In this document: positions 23,093 through 34,493 of the stretch, piece after piece
How positions within the stretch are numbered: the first letter of the stretch is position 1
Layout: every line of letters begins with the position of its first letter
DNA from: Cryptomeria japonica
Lineage: Eukaryota > Streptophyta > Pinopsida > Cupressales > Cupressaceae
Length of the DNA stretch: 64,000 nucleotides
Direction of reading: 5' to 3'
Assembly (NCBI RefSeq): GCF_030272615.1
Contig: NC_081415.1
Span: 629,095,240-629,159,239 of the forward strand
Notes under the pieces: generated by a model
What the model was told of the DNA's origin: nothing
What the model saw: the letters and a program-made list of their open reading frames with translations, nothing else
Databases searched by the model: none
Program-made: the position numbers and the translations under genes

Positions 23093-23149
23093 CTGGTCCT
23101 CTATTTTCAGAAGCTTAACAGCTTGAGGAAGATCTTGACACCAGTAAAA

Positions 23150-24283
23150 ATGGAAAATCTAATAAAGTAACTTGAAGGAGCTCTTACTGACTATGATATA
23201 GAGAAGTTGAAAAATATCAAATTAGAAGATGATTTAAAAGCAGCTCAGGATATCATTCAGACACTTCAAGAAAATCTTACTATTACAAGAAATAAGAGAA
23301 GAGAACTTTGTGAAAAATTGCAAAATGAGAATGATGAAAAGGAATCACTTAATGATATGATAAGCAAGTTGAAACAAGAGATCATGACAACAAAAAATGA
23401 AATGCAGGATATGACTATGAGATTTTGCAAAGACATTGAGGATAGAAAGAAGAATGAAGAAGACTTGACCAGAAGACTAAGTGATGCAGCAAATGAGAAC
23501 ACAAGACTTAGCTATGAAAATGACATGTTGAAGATAGATCTGATGCATACTCAGAATGACTCGAATGAACTAATGAAACAAAAAGAAATCTTGGAAAGGG
23601 AATTGGAAACTGCAAATCAACACAAAGAAAAATTCAAGAAAAGCTCAGAAGAACTTGGTACCTTATTGAAGAATAAAAGACCCAAAGGTGACACTTCTGG
23701 AATTGGATTTGAAGTTGGAGAAAGCTCTGGTACTACAAATACTCAGGATCACAGCAAATTGGTAAGACCTCCTAATACTTATAAATTCAATGGAAAATGC
23801 TTTAACTGTAATAAATATGGTCATAGGGCAAACGAATGTAGATCTAGGAATTATCAGAATATCAATCCTCCCACTAGTCAATGCTCCAAATGCAATAAAG
23901 TTGGTCATAACTCTGAAAATTGCAGAATGAATGTAAGATGTTATGTTTGTGGAAGATTTGGACATTTATCAAATCAATGCAGAACACAAACTGACATAGG
24001 TTATGGGAAAGCTATTCAAAAAAATAATGTAACTTGTTATGCATGTAACAAGATTGGTCATATTGCTAAATTTTGTAGAAGTAAAGGTACACCGGTAGAC
24101 AACAAAAGTACTAGCTTGAAAGGTAAAGAAAAGGTTGAAGAGGTTAAGCAAGAATTCTCAAAGCAATGGATTAGAAAAGCTGATCTAAATATTGGGAATA
24201 CTCCTCCACCGGTAGAACCAACAAATGCTCCACCGTCAGGACAGAGCTATGCTCCACCGACAGGAAGTTCTTCATCTAATTGA
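23150..24283 (+). pseudogene. ORF1 of E: coiled coil plus four CCHC knuckles (one premature stop)
   Basis: The start MENLIK at 23150 is chosen because it matches MESLRQ in element G, and a TAA at codon 7 stands where G has CAA. After it the frame is open for about 370 codons. Residues 20-190 form a long, strongly charged coiled coil. Four knuckles follow, CFNCNKYGHRANEC, CSKCNKVGHNSENC, CYVCGRFGHLSNQC and CYACNKIGHIAKFC, all CX2CX4HX4C and complete. The C-terminus is lysine-rich, then proline/serine-rich. By analogy to gag nucleocapsid it should bind RNA. Unlike the copia gags of A and D it has no UBN2 core, and it has four knuckles rather than one. A single stop makes this almost intact. Confidence 0.88.
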
Positions 24284-24584
24284 AGAAAATTATCTTGAGG
24301 GTTTGGCAATCTAATGACACATGTGCTATTATTCCCTCGGTTAGAGAAAAGAAGTTAAAAATCACTCATTATCAGAAAATAAAGTTAAGTTAATACATTA
24401 CCGGCAAGCAATTAATGTGGTAGGTAGCAAAAAAAACTTTATAAAATAAGGTTTTGGCTCCATTTCATTTCACCGTGATTTCAAACTTTCAGAGAGTGTG
24501 AAGATTCTAAGCTAAGGCATTTCGAGCAAGAAGCAAGTACACTCCAAGAAATCATTCATCCAAGACAGAAAAAGGTATTTTATC

Positions 24585-27500
24585 ATGGCATCCTCCTTTG
24601 CAATTGAATACATAGCGAACCCTACTATTGTGGAAGTAATTAAAAGACCTAGGCCCGTATTTCAGTTGGTCCCCAAAATAGCAAAGAAAGATGATACCTT
24701 AGGTGCATTCTCTCAAATCCCTAAAGGTGTTGTATATGCTAAAGACCCTAGAATGTATATTCACTACAATATTGAAGAGCTAGGAGACGAGGAAATCAAA
24801 ATAATGTACAAAACCAAGATATGTGATGATACTGGCAATATCAAAGTTGAACACAAAATCATTGAAACCCTAGAATTCACAAAAATCCTTAGTATTCTTG
24901 AATTTCCTAAGGATGTGATTAGGATAATATTAAGCAGAGTTCATGGAGAATTTTTCTGGTTAGATACAATTCATAAGATCACCAAGCAAGCGGTAAAGGT
25001 TGTCACAGGGTTACCGGCTACCAGTAAAAGACCAGATAAAAACAAGAGAGTTTCAAATGATTTAGTCATTGACCTAACAGGTGCAACATCTGATAAAAGA
25101 TCTTTAAGGGTTAATGATGTAAAGGATACAAATGTGAGATTCATAAGCATGATATTAGGTTACAAAGCCACTCATGCCAATAGAATCAACTCAGTTTCAA
25201 GTTTATGCATCAAGAGTGCTTATGACATAATAACCAACAATGAAAAAATTGACATTTGTGAATGGCTAAAGGATGAACTAATAGACAACCTTGGAAAGAT
25301 AAAGAAGGATAAGAAAGGAACCTTCAGATTTGGAAATCTGTTAGTGTGTCTAATGCTTCATATAACAAAACAAGTTCCCAGTACAGGATATAAAGATTTC
25401 GGATATGACATACCAGTAGGAAAGCAACTGTCAAAACTGTTCAACACCATGGGTGAGAATAAGGAAAACATCATTCATGACTTTTTCCAAGCACTAAAGA
25501 CGAAAATGAAGAAAAGGACAAGGTTATCATAGAAGATTGTGGACAAATACAAAGATGATATATGCTTTGTTATCAAAAAGGATGAAATATGGATGGAAGC
25601 AGTCATCCCCAAGACAATCTGGGTAACAGAAATGGGCTATGAAACATATGACCACATAGTTGAAACTTATGCCAAAGCACTTCTAGAAGCCCCCAATAAA
25701 CCTAAAGAAGAAATATTTGGTAGTGTTGAAACCATAGAAAGTCAAATTCAATCAAAGAAAAGAGTGAAAAAGGTTGAGGCATTTGTGAGGAAAGGATCTA
25801 GACAAGCAAAAGCCATTAAGGAAGATATATTAAAGAAAACTAGCATAATTGAAGATGAGTTGGCAGCCTCACAACCTGAAGCTCATCTATCACCGGTAGG
25901 TACTTCCTCAGAAGGAGATATGCCACTAACTTTTAAAAGAGTTGTTAGGAAAAGAGATCCCTCACCGGCAACCACTCCTTCACGTAGAAGGACAAGGCAG
26001 AAGCAACAAGTTGTGAGATCTCTGGTCAGAAAGGTCACACCTAAAAAGAAGCTGACCCCTAAGAAAAAGAAAAAGGAAAAGACTGACTTGGCACCTCTAG
26101 ACATTTTGTTAAATGAGATCACAGAGGAAGGAAAACTGAAGAACATAGGGAAAATTTATGACACCCTATCGGCTGATGAGAAAGGGCAAGTTGAGGAGAG
26201 TGTAATATTACACATGGACATGTTTAAAAAGTTTTTGATGCAAGTTTTAAATGAAATTCCTGATGACTTATACAAAAGACTTGAGGCCAGAAGGTAAGGA
26301 GTAATTGAACTAGACAAGAAAATAAAAGTAGAAAAACTACTTGCTGTATATCCAGTAAATTCCCCAAAAGAAATTGATGATCTGATAGCTCAGGCTAACC
26401 AGACAGTTTTTTCCACTGCACATCGGCAAATTTCACTGATGGCAGGTAGAGTTATAGAGGTTTCAGAGGAAACAGAAGATGGTTGGGACATATTTTTGGT
26501 TGAAAAAGAAAAACAAGAAGAATATAGGAATCCCAAGCCTATTAAGGTACACCAGAAGGACAAAGGGAAAGGGAAAATTGGTGGACCTCCAAACATAAAG
26601 GTTAAAGATAACCTACCTCCACCTGTAAAAATTACAATCCCTGAAAACCAATCGGCAACTGAAAGCATGGATACAGAGGATAACAATACAAATCCTGAAG
26701 TCCTATTCACTGTAAATGTTGATACCCAAAACATCAACATAACAGTTGATAAAGGCCCAAGTGAAAAATCAGATATAGCCAAAGAGCCTCCAATAACAGG
26801 AAATATAGAGCAACTGGCAGCGGATACAGGGAAAAAGATGGAATCTGAAGCACAAATAGAGAAACCAACAGAGCTAAAGGGTCTAGAATAGATGCCACCA
26901 GTAAGAAATGAAGCAAGAAAACCAGTGCTAAAGGAAATGCAGACACAAACTGACTTGCCAGAGGTCAATACAAGCATGGTCACTTCCACCGATACTCAGT
27001 TTGTTGGGTCACCATCAAAGTCAACAAATGTGACTGAGGTATTACTTGAATCCATCAAGAAAATAACTGACTATAGCTCACAAGCTTACAAAGCAATAGA
27101 TGATTCAATCCCATTTTTTAAAACAATAGCTCCTAATTGTAATATAGATAATAAAGATTCTTTAGGATAGTTGGATACACTATGTAAATACATTTCTGGA
27201 AATATTGAGCAAATAAAGGTAGAATTTGTAAAGGACATTGTAGAAAAGGAGAAACAAAAATTCTTTGAGGAAGGAATTAAGAAGTGTAACAGAGATTTTG
27301 ACACACTTCTACCAGAACTGTGTAGTTTGTTAAAAGAGTACAAAAACATGTACAAAGACACATGCAAAACAAACTTCCTGACTATAGATATAGACAAGAA
27401 AATAAGCAAGACACAGGAAGAGATAAACAAGCTTGTAGACAATTTTGTCAACTCACCGGATTCATTATATGTTTTTGAAGATAAGTTAGCAAATTTTGAG

Positions 27501-27785
27501 ACAGAATTACTTAAACATGAGAAAGAGAAAGAGACAATAATAAATAAGGCAAAATACTTGAGATCTAAACTGAGTCCAAGATTGGATTATCTAGCATCTC
27601 TATAGAAGGAAATCTCAGAGGCATTAACACCAGGAAGTAAAACACTGGCAGAGCAATTGCAACATCTCATCGGCACTGTGAGGAGAACTGAAACTACAAT
27701 AAAAGATAGCAAAAAGTTTATGGATAGTATAAACTTAATTTTGGGCAATCTTTTTCAGATAATAACTACCCAACTACAAGGTTGA
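24585..27785 (+). pseudogene. ORF2 of E: conserved unknown protein, 1,066 codons with five in-frame stops
   Basis: One continuous frame from MASSFAIEYIANPTIVEV to TGA at 27783, broken only by stops at 25530, 26295, 26889, 27168 and 27603. Residues 1-360 look globular and are the best conserved part. They include VLSR/ILSRVHGEFFWLD, KITKQAVKVVTGLPAT, LTGATSDKRSLRVNDVKD, FGNLLVCLMLHITK and WVTEMGYE. Residues about 465-505 are a dense lysine/arginine patch, nuclear-localisation-like (KKKLTPKKKKKEK). A helical block follows (LHMDMFKKFLMQVLNEIP), then an acidic, variable stretch and a coiled-coil tail from about 790. The same order is found in B and G and in the parts of F and J that survive. I recognise no catalytic motif. 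A distant link to plant transposon-associated or plant mobile domains is possible but untested. Confidence 0.85.
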
Positions 27786-27992
27786 GGTTATGGACCGGTA
27801 TAACTACAAACTCTACTAACATCTTGACAACCTTTGTCATTGATGCCAAAGGGGGAGTAGTAGTAGGATGAGAAAATTCAAAACATAGGGATCATATGCT
27901 CAGGGGGAGTCCCTCATTCTTTTGGTAAATTTTTGGTCTACACATTTTTGGACATCTTTTTGAACTTTCTCATGAGTGTTGCCATCAATGCC

Positions 27993-28004
27993 AAAGGGGG
28001 AGAT
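27993..28004 (+). other. polypurine tract of E
   Basis: AAAGGGGGAGAT, same as in element A (52351-52362). Preceded by a ATGCC spacer shared with J. Confidence 0.88.
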
Positions 28005-28817
28005 TGTTGGCATATGGATAGTCCAATGAGACATTGTGTGTGATTGAAGGTTTTGTCATTGATGGCAACCTTGCAATCCTATGGCACCGGCAAGACATTC
28101 TACTGGCAAAGCATTATTCAAGCAAGACAGTGCATCGGCATCAACAAGACCACTCTACACCAACATCGGCACTGGCACAGAAGAAAAGATGTATACCAAC
28201 ACAGAGGCCGACTGGATTTTTGATATGTAATATTTTGTTTATTATTGTAAGCCGACTTGGCAAATTGTAAAATGACTCTTGTATATAAAGGAGATCATTA
28301 TAGACATTTGTAGGAGAGGTAAGTGAGCATAAAGAAAATTATTAGGCAGACCTAATGTGCAAATTGTAGGTCAAGGGTATATGTAAAGAATAGAGAAAGA
28401 ACCGGTACTAAATCTGGCATTGAAGATGCTATTGTAAAGCAGTATAGAATATTGGATTAGCTTAATCCTCATTGTAAGTCAGTGTGACTTCTCACTGAGC
28501 AGTGTGCTCTAGGCAGTTGGCCTTCCTACATGTGCAAGCCCCTATTGTAAGTAATATTCTCTTATTGGCCAGTAAGTGAATATTGTGGGTCACAAATCCC
28601 ACCGAGGCTTTTCCCACACCGGGTTTCCTTGTTAAACATCTTGTGTTATGGTGTTCTTTTCATGTGGATGTTTTTGATTTTGTTTATTACATTAATTCTT
28701 GCATACTGGTACACTGTTACTTTATGTTCTGCATGTTTTGTCTCAAGAAAATCTCATTACCGATCAGATATGGATTCACCCCCCCCCCCCCTCTCAGTAT
28801 CTGTGGGAACCCTAACA
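28005..28817 (+). repeat. 3' LTR of E
   Basis: TGTTGGCATATGG ... GGGAACCCTAACA, then the TSD gtttc. The C-rich box is at 28773-28798, with a longer C run than in the 5' LTR. Confidence 0.95.
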
Positions 28818-29985
28818 GTTTCAACCTCATGTGCTTTCTGTTGTGCAGTACCACAGGTTTTCTCTGCCTCATCAATAGGTACATCAATCAAAAATTTTGT
28901 ATAGGCATCAAGAATTTGTGCATCTACTTCATATCCCATTTCCTCAATCCAAATCTTTCTGGGCTTAACCACTTTCATAAGTGTTTCATCCTTCTTCACC
29001 ATGAAGAATATGTTGGTTAAATATTTTTCTACAATATGCTTAGGTACCCTTACGCTAGACCTTATAGATTTCTAGAATGCTTTAAAATATCCCCATACCT
29101 TATCATCTCTCTAACTTCCTAAAATAGAAATTGACTATTTCAACTATCTCCCTACCAGGATGTCAAATTCCCATTGCCTTTTACCAAAACTGGGTGTATC
29201 AGTCATGAAAATAACATCAAGCAGACTATCAAGTTGCCATACTAAAAGCTACCCTTCTTTTCTCCCTTAATCTTCCCTAGGGTTATTAACAACTCATCTA
29301 ACATCCAGCCACATAGATCCAATTTCACATTCTCTCTCATCATTTTGTATTCAGCTAAAATGCATGAACCAGAAATAGAATTCAATCAGTTTGATTGGGT
29401 TACCTTATATCTGATGATCATGCTACTGAATTTGATGTTTGTGTCATTAATGGTGCTCACTCTCATAGATCTTCAGTCAAATGTCGCGACGGTGATTTTA
29501 TTCATGGAATCATTCTAAACCTTCTTGTCTGGATCTTTCCCAACCGATGGTAAACCAGTGATTTCCTAGATGACTTCCTTAGTGATCTTGTAAGGTCTGT
29601 CTAACCATATAAATTCCCCATGTGCTCTGCTCAAAACATATATGATTATCTCATCTTTAAATTATGAAATGTCTAGATTGTCAGTAAACCCTAAGTCTTC
29701 AATGTGTTTGTATGGGGGTTTGATCTTTCCAGATCCTCCCATCAGCTCGCTCATATATATGCTCTTTATTTCAGAATTTTCCAAGTCCTCAATGTGACAA
29801 TGAATATATGCCCTAACATCTTCTACATAGACAACTCCCTTCGGAACATGGGAAAATGCTCCAATAGAATCTTTCAGGGTAGCCATATGTGGATACCGCT
29901 TGAAAATTGGCCTGGGGCAATCCTTGACCTCTACTATAGTTGGGTTTGCAACAAAAATAGGAATAGATGATGATCCTGCTTCCAT
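28818..29985 (-). pseudogene. ORF2 of F, N-terminal half
   Basis: Start MEAGSSSIPIFVANPTIVEV aligns with MASSFAIEYIANPTIVEV of E. It is followed by IGAFSHVPKGVVYVEDVR, YVLSRAHGEFIWLD, KITKEVI-EITGLPSVG, YGNLIVCLMLF and PRKIWIEEMGYEVD. Several stops and frame changes occur between 29650 and 29000. The frame ends where E is inserted and resumes at 22292. This copy is the most decayed of the longer ones, as expected for the oldest host element in the stack. Confidence 0.82.
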
Positions 29986-30106
29986 GTTTAAAGATAAATA
30001 CCTTTTGATCACTCTTGGTGAAAACCTTCAACAAATTCTTCCAGAGGCCAATGAAATCACTCAAGAAGAAATCTAATTTCTCTAAAATTCATTTGATCAC
30101 TCTTAA

Positions 30107-30307
30107 TCACTTTGAAGTCACTCTGAATTCAAGGTGATCAATAATCAAGTGAATTCGACCTTTTAACCTCCATGAAAAAACCCTAACCTTCCATTGACAT
30201 AAATGATTGTCCGTAGAAGATACCGGATCTTGCACAAAACATATCCATGTTGGATAAGCATCTCCAATGTTTGAAACATCTTCCAAAACCTCTTCTTGGG
30301 GCACATG
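30107..30307 (-). pseudogene. end of an upstream frame in F, function unknown
   Basis: On the minus strand a frame runs from F sequence beyond A (52595-52716, including YLEEEVAPASGDALGVGK) into this piece (FGRCFKHWRCLSNMDMFC) and stops near 30172. It lies where ORF1 should end, but I could not match it to ORF1 of E, B or G. It may be a diverged C-terminus or leader sequence. Confidence 0.35.
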
Positions 30308-30535
30308 TGTTGATATTATGGATGTGTTGCATTAGTTTTGTCATTGATGTCAATACTTATCCTTCTGGAGATCTACATTGTTGATTTGGCACTATGGTTA
30401 TATTGCTTTACTATTGAACTGACACATTTTGTTCACCGAAAAGTTTAGTGACTTAGGCATAGTCACCGATATATTTTCCACTGGTAGGTTATATGATTCA
30501 ACCCCCCCCTCTCAATTGCCTTTTGGGTCCTAAAA
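30308..30535 (+). repeat. 5' LTR of A
   Basis: TGTTGATATTATGGATGTG ... GGGTCCTAAAA (terminal CA mutated to AA). C-rich box at 30495-30515. Confidence 0.93.
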
Positions 30536-30537
30536 AT

Positions 30538-30549
30538 TGGTATCAGATC
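30538..30549 (+). other. primer binding site of A
   Basis: TGGTATCAGATC, one change from the tRNA-iMet complement, two bases from the LTR. Confidence 0.9.
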
Positions 30550-30592
30550 TAAGTCCTCTTTTTGCAGAAGTCTAACAGCTTGAGGAGATCCT

Positions 30593-31828
30593 ATGGAAAT
30601 AAACATTTTTAGGAAGGATAGCCTTAAACATGATGGAACTAACTATGGTCTATGGAAGATCCAAATGGAGACACAACTAAATTGCATTGGAAGAGACATA
30701 TGGGAAGTTACAAAGAATGGCTATGTTGGTCCTACACCGAATCAACCTAATCCACCAACATTGGGTAAAGATCAAGAAAATGATTGCAAAGCAAGAGAAG
30801 CACTTTTGAGCACATTATCAGATCAGCAAATCATAGGATTATCAAACTGATCTATTGCTAAAGCTATTTGGGATAAATTGGAGACATTGAATGAAGGAGA
30901 TACTACTATCAAAATCCCAAAACTAGAATGTTACTGGGTCAGGTATGAAAATTTGAAAATGGAAGAAGATGAAAGAATTTATGCTTTTATGGAAAGAGTT
31001 AATGAAATTGTTTTAGGAATACAATGTTGTGGAGGATCCTTAAGTGAAGATGAAATTTTTTCTAAAGTTTTAAGAGCATTTCCACTAGCATACAAAATGA
31101 AATTAACTACTATTAATGAGTTGAGAATGATGCCTAATACATCAGAATCTAGAGATACCTTGGTTGGAAAACTTTCAACATTTGAGCTTGAGGAATTTGG
31201 TCCTGTTGCTACAATTAAGATAGATTTAGCCTTTAGAGCATCATCATCTACAACATCATCATCATCATCATCTGACAAATCTGATTGGAAATCACTGTAT
31301 GCAAAAGAACTTGAAGATATCAGAAGGGAAAATGAAGAACTAGAAGAACTTGAAGCACTTGCAGCACTATTTGCAAGGAAAATGCCTAAAGGTCCAGTTG
31401 GAAGTAAGTATGAAGGTAAAGCACCACTTAAATGTTTTAACTACAATAAAGTTGATTATATAGCATCTAGATGTCCTGATAGACATGCAAGATTGAGAGA
31501 GGAAGCAAAAAGAACATACAAGCCTAACCTTGAATATCAGAGATACAGATTTAAGAAGAACAGAGACAAATCTTGTTACTATGCTGATGAAAGAGTTATT
31601 GATAATTCTGATGAAGAACTAGTAGACAATGGATTGGATTTTGTTGCAATAAAAGAAGATCAACCGGCACCTACTATTCCACCGATAGAACAGGCCCTAG
31701 CAGCTAAAATTGAAGAAAATGATGAATGGATCATAGATTATGGATGTTCACATCATATGACTAGTGATAAAAGTAAATTCTTATCTTTTCAGGAATATAG
31801 TGGACGTCTAGTAACATTTGGTGATAAT
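30593..31828 (+). pseudogene. copia gag and protease of A
   Basis: Start MEINIFRKDSLKHDGTNY with the usual YGLWKIQMETQL follows the PBS closely. A stop at 30848 interrupts the gag core (IWDKLETL, ENLKMEEDERIYAFMERVN). The zinc knuckle reads CFNYNKVDYIASRC and has lost a cysteine and the histidine. A long serine run and acidic linker lead to the protease, WIIDYGCSHHMTSDKSKF, in which the catalytic DSG has become DYG. Both defects would prevent particle maturation. Confidence 0.92.
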
Positions 31829-32162
31829 TAAAGCTTGTTTAATCAAAGGAGAAGGCACTATATCTTTGGATGGTAAGCACAATACTGACAATGCTTATTA
31901 TGTTGAAGGTTTGAAGCATAATCTTTTGAGTGTTGGCCAATTAGTTGAAAAAGGATTTTAGTTGCAATTCAAGAATGGTAAATGCAAAATCAGAAATAGA
32001 ATTGGATTGGAGATTGCAATCAGTAATCAAACTAAAGTTAATATCTTTCATTTGAACAATAGTGATAAGACATGCTTGATTGCACATATTGATGAAAGTT
32101 GGTTATGGCATAAGTGACTTTGTCATGTAAATTTTGATTGCATTGTAAAGATTAGTTCAACT
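31829..32162 (+). pseudogene. copia integrase N-terminal region of A, part 1
   Basis: After a frameshift at 31830 the frame reads ISLDGKHNTDNAYYVEGLKH, NLLSVGQLVEKGF and ESWLWHK-LCHVNFD, which carries the two histidines of the integrase HHCC module. It is cut at ISST by insertion B; the final bases caact are its TSD. Stops at 31960 and 32116. Confidence 0.88.
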
Positions 32163-33345
32163 TGTTACTACTTATCAAATTCCCATTAGTTTCATATCCA
32201 AAGTCATACTATATATTCTAGTCGGTTAGTATTACCGAATCATGCAGTCATTACACATAGAGAAGTCAGTATGAACAGTCTAGTCGGTTATAGAAGAAAG
32301 CAGTCACAGAACGCAGTATTCACCGAGTTGTTTACTGAGTAATGTTTCATGGCTACCAAGTAGTAAAGTTAACTCACCGAGTTGATATTCACCGAGTGAA
32401 ACATTTTACTAGATACATTGAACCTGGACATGCACATGAAAACATGTTACAAGATCAAGGCACATCTAACTATTTTTGCATTGGAAATTGCACTAGGAGA
32501 TTGTGTATGATTACAAGGTCAATCTAACCAATGAGATATTTTGTTTAGTTATTCATTCGAAGAATCTTTTTGTAAGATTGAAGCAATGAATTAAATCACC
32601 GTTGTAAGAGATTTATTTATACAGCATGATTTTAGGGTTAGAAAAGATATACAACAAGAGATGTGAGATATGTGTGTGTATTCATGAAGGAAGACTATTA
32701 CAGAGACACAGAGAGGTCACTGAGAAGGTTATCAGTGAACAGTCAAAGAACAGAGTAAACAGAAGGGTTTACTGAGTTTCATTATGGGTTACCGAGGTAT
32801 GCTACAAGCTAGGTAATCTTATTCTGAGCACGTAGAATCTGCTATAGCATTTTAGATGTAAAGTTGTAGATATTTGTAATGATTCTATTGTAATATTTGA
32901 AGTTGTAAGAGAAACCTTTAATAGGGTAAAAGACTCTAACCAAGTCTATAAATTGTAAATCCTTTAACCAGGTGCAACATTTATATAGTGTTATAAAATC
33001 CTTTAGTAAGGTAGATCTAACTGATCTTGATACTCCTAACAGGGTAAGCTATCATAAATAGCTAAATGTAGCTCTAATCGAGCAATCTTTATTATTGCAG
33101 TAGTGAAGTTGTGGGTGCCATCCCCACCGCAATTTTTCTCTCTAACCAAGAGTTTCAGCGTGACCAAAATATATGTGTTATGGAGTAAATCATGTATGAT
33201 TGTTATCTGTTTATTTTAGCTTTATTTTATGTTATTGCACTATTATGTTTATGCATAACAGTAAGGTTATTATCAAAGAAAAGTTTTGGAGTACTGATTC
33301 ACCCCTCCCCTCTCAGTACATTAGTTTTCCATATTGGGCCTAACA
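32163..33345 (+). repeat. 5' LTR of B
   Basis: TGTTACTACTTATC ... TTGGGCCTAACA. Contains CACCGAG repeats (32320-32400), CTAACC/CTAACAGG-type motifs (32930-33080) and the C-rich box at 33296-33317. Confidence 0.95.
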
Positions 33346-33347
33346 AT

Positions 33348-33359
33348 TGGTATCAGAGC
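33348..33359 (+). other. primer binding site of B
   Basis: TGGTATCAGAGC, a perfect tRNA-iMet type PBS, two bases after the LTR. Confidence 0.93.
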
Positions 33360-33407
33360 TTGAATCTTGGAAAAGGGTTTAACTACCTAAAGAGAAAGAT
33401 CTTAGCA

Positions 33408-34493
33408 ATGGAAGGCTACAAACAATCTCAGAGGATTGTGTATCTTCAAGAAGAGCTGGATAATGCAAATCAAGTGATTGCATACATGTAAAGGCAAATG
33501 CAAAAATATCTGAAAGTAAGGAGAAGATTATCTGATAACTTGCAGGATTCTCAAGAGCTAGTGGAGCAAATCGAGACATCATCTGAGAATAGTATATCTG
33601 AAGAGACTAAAGAAATGATTGGAATGTTGAAAGAAAAGAACAAAGCATTGGTTGATCAACTAAAAGCAATGAAAAGAGAACATGAACATTTCAGTACATA
33701 GATGACTAAAAATCTAGATGCATTAAGGATAGTTGAGGATAAAGCAAGAGATCTACAAAGAGAGAAAATACAAATTGAAGCTCTAGTATCTGATAAGGAT
33801 GATGAAATCATAAGGTTAATTGGTATTCAACAAAATATGATAGATCAACTAGGTTATGCACATCATGAAGCAATTCTGAAGAATGATGAAAATCAATCAT
33901 TGAAACTTGAAGTATCAAGGTTGACTGGTGAACTTGAAACATAGAAGAAATCCAAAGAATCATTGGAGAAAAGTTATGAGGCATCAAAGATGTTGGATGA
34001 GCAACTGAATACAAGAGGACTCTACAAAGATGTAGGACTCAGTTACAAAGGAAAAGAATCAACTGAGAAAGGAATTCATACTACCGAGAGAGGAGAATCA
34101 TCAAAGCAAGCTGGAAACGGAAATAACATCAAAAGGAAGAAGCCTATTTTCTACTACTATGGAAATCAAGGTCATACTGCCAACATATGCTAGATCAAAA
34201 AAGGTAAGCAATCGAATATCTCTAAGTCTAATGGATATTGTTACAATTGCAATAAATATGGTCACACACCTAATCAATGTAGGAAAAAGTCTGTTAACAA
34301 CTATCAGAAGGCAAAATTCAAAGGGTTTTGTAAAAACTGCAATAGATATGGACATAGTACCGAGAAGTGCTGGTTTAAGCAAAAGAACTACATGAAGTAT
34401 CCACACCAAACAAACACTAGAGGTTACCGAACTCACACAAATCCTTACCGACAATATGCAGTAGTACCATGGGATTACAATACAAGGATATGG
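33408..34493 (+). pseudogene. ORF1 of B, N-terminal part: coiled coil and zinc knuckles
   Basis: Start MEGYKQSQRIVYLQEELDNA is in the position of the ORF1 start in E and G. Residues up to about 200 are coiled coil. Stops at 33489, 33699, 33942 and 34191 lie in one frame. Knuckle 1 is ruined (YYYGNQGHTANIC); knuckles 2 and 3 are complete (CYNCNKYGHTPNQC, CKNCNRYGHSTEKC). Then a basic stretch, and the frame is interrupted by element C at 34494. Confidence 0.85.

Larger units (their letters stand above)
22293..28817 (+). mobile_element. pol-less two-ORF LTR retrotransposon E, complete with both LTRs
   Basis: LTRs 22293-23078 and 28005-28817, PBS, PPT and TSD gtttc define a 6,525-base unit. Its only coding content is ORF1 (coiled coil plus four zinc knuckles) and ORF2 (large unknown protein). 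No DSG protease, integrase HHCC/DDE, reverse transcriptase YVDD or RNase H motif appears in any frame I read. It is inserted into ORF2 of the related minus-strand element F. This is the best preserved copy of the family in the window. Confidence 0.93.
28818..30307 (-). mobile_element. pol-less element F, middle part
   Basis: Continuation of F between insertions E (left) and A (right). It holds the N-terminal half of ORF2, a short leader of about 180 bases, and the end of an upstream frame that continues across A at 52595. The last five bases, acatg, are the TSD of A. Confidence 0.8.

Noticed and set aside
24585-27785. ORF2 as a retroviral-type env protein
   Set aside because: No signal peptide or clear transmembrane segment, and a lysine-rich patch with a coiled coil suggests an intracellular protein; position downstream of a missing pol is not enough.
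22293-28817. Hidden RT, integrase or protease in element E
   Set aside because: I looked for YVDD, DSG, HHCC and DDE signatures in all frames between the LTRs and found none.
30107-30307. Host gene exon upstream of ORF2 of F
   Set aside because: No splice signals or family match; the frame continues across insertion A within F sequence, so it is more likely part of the element.
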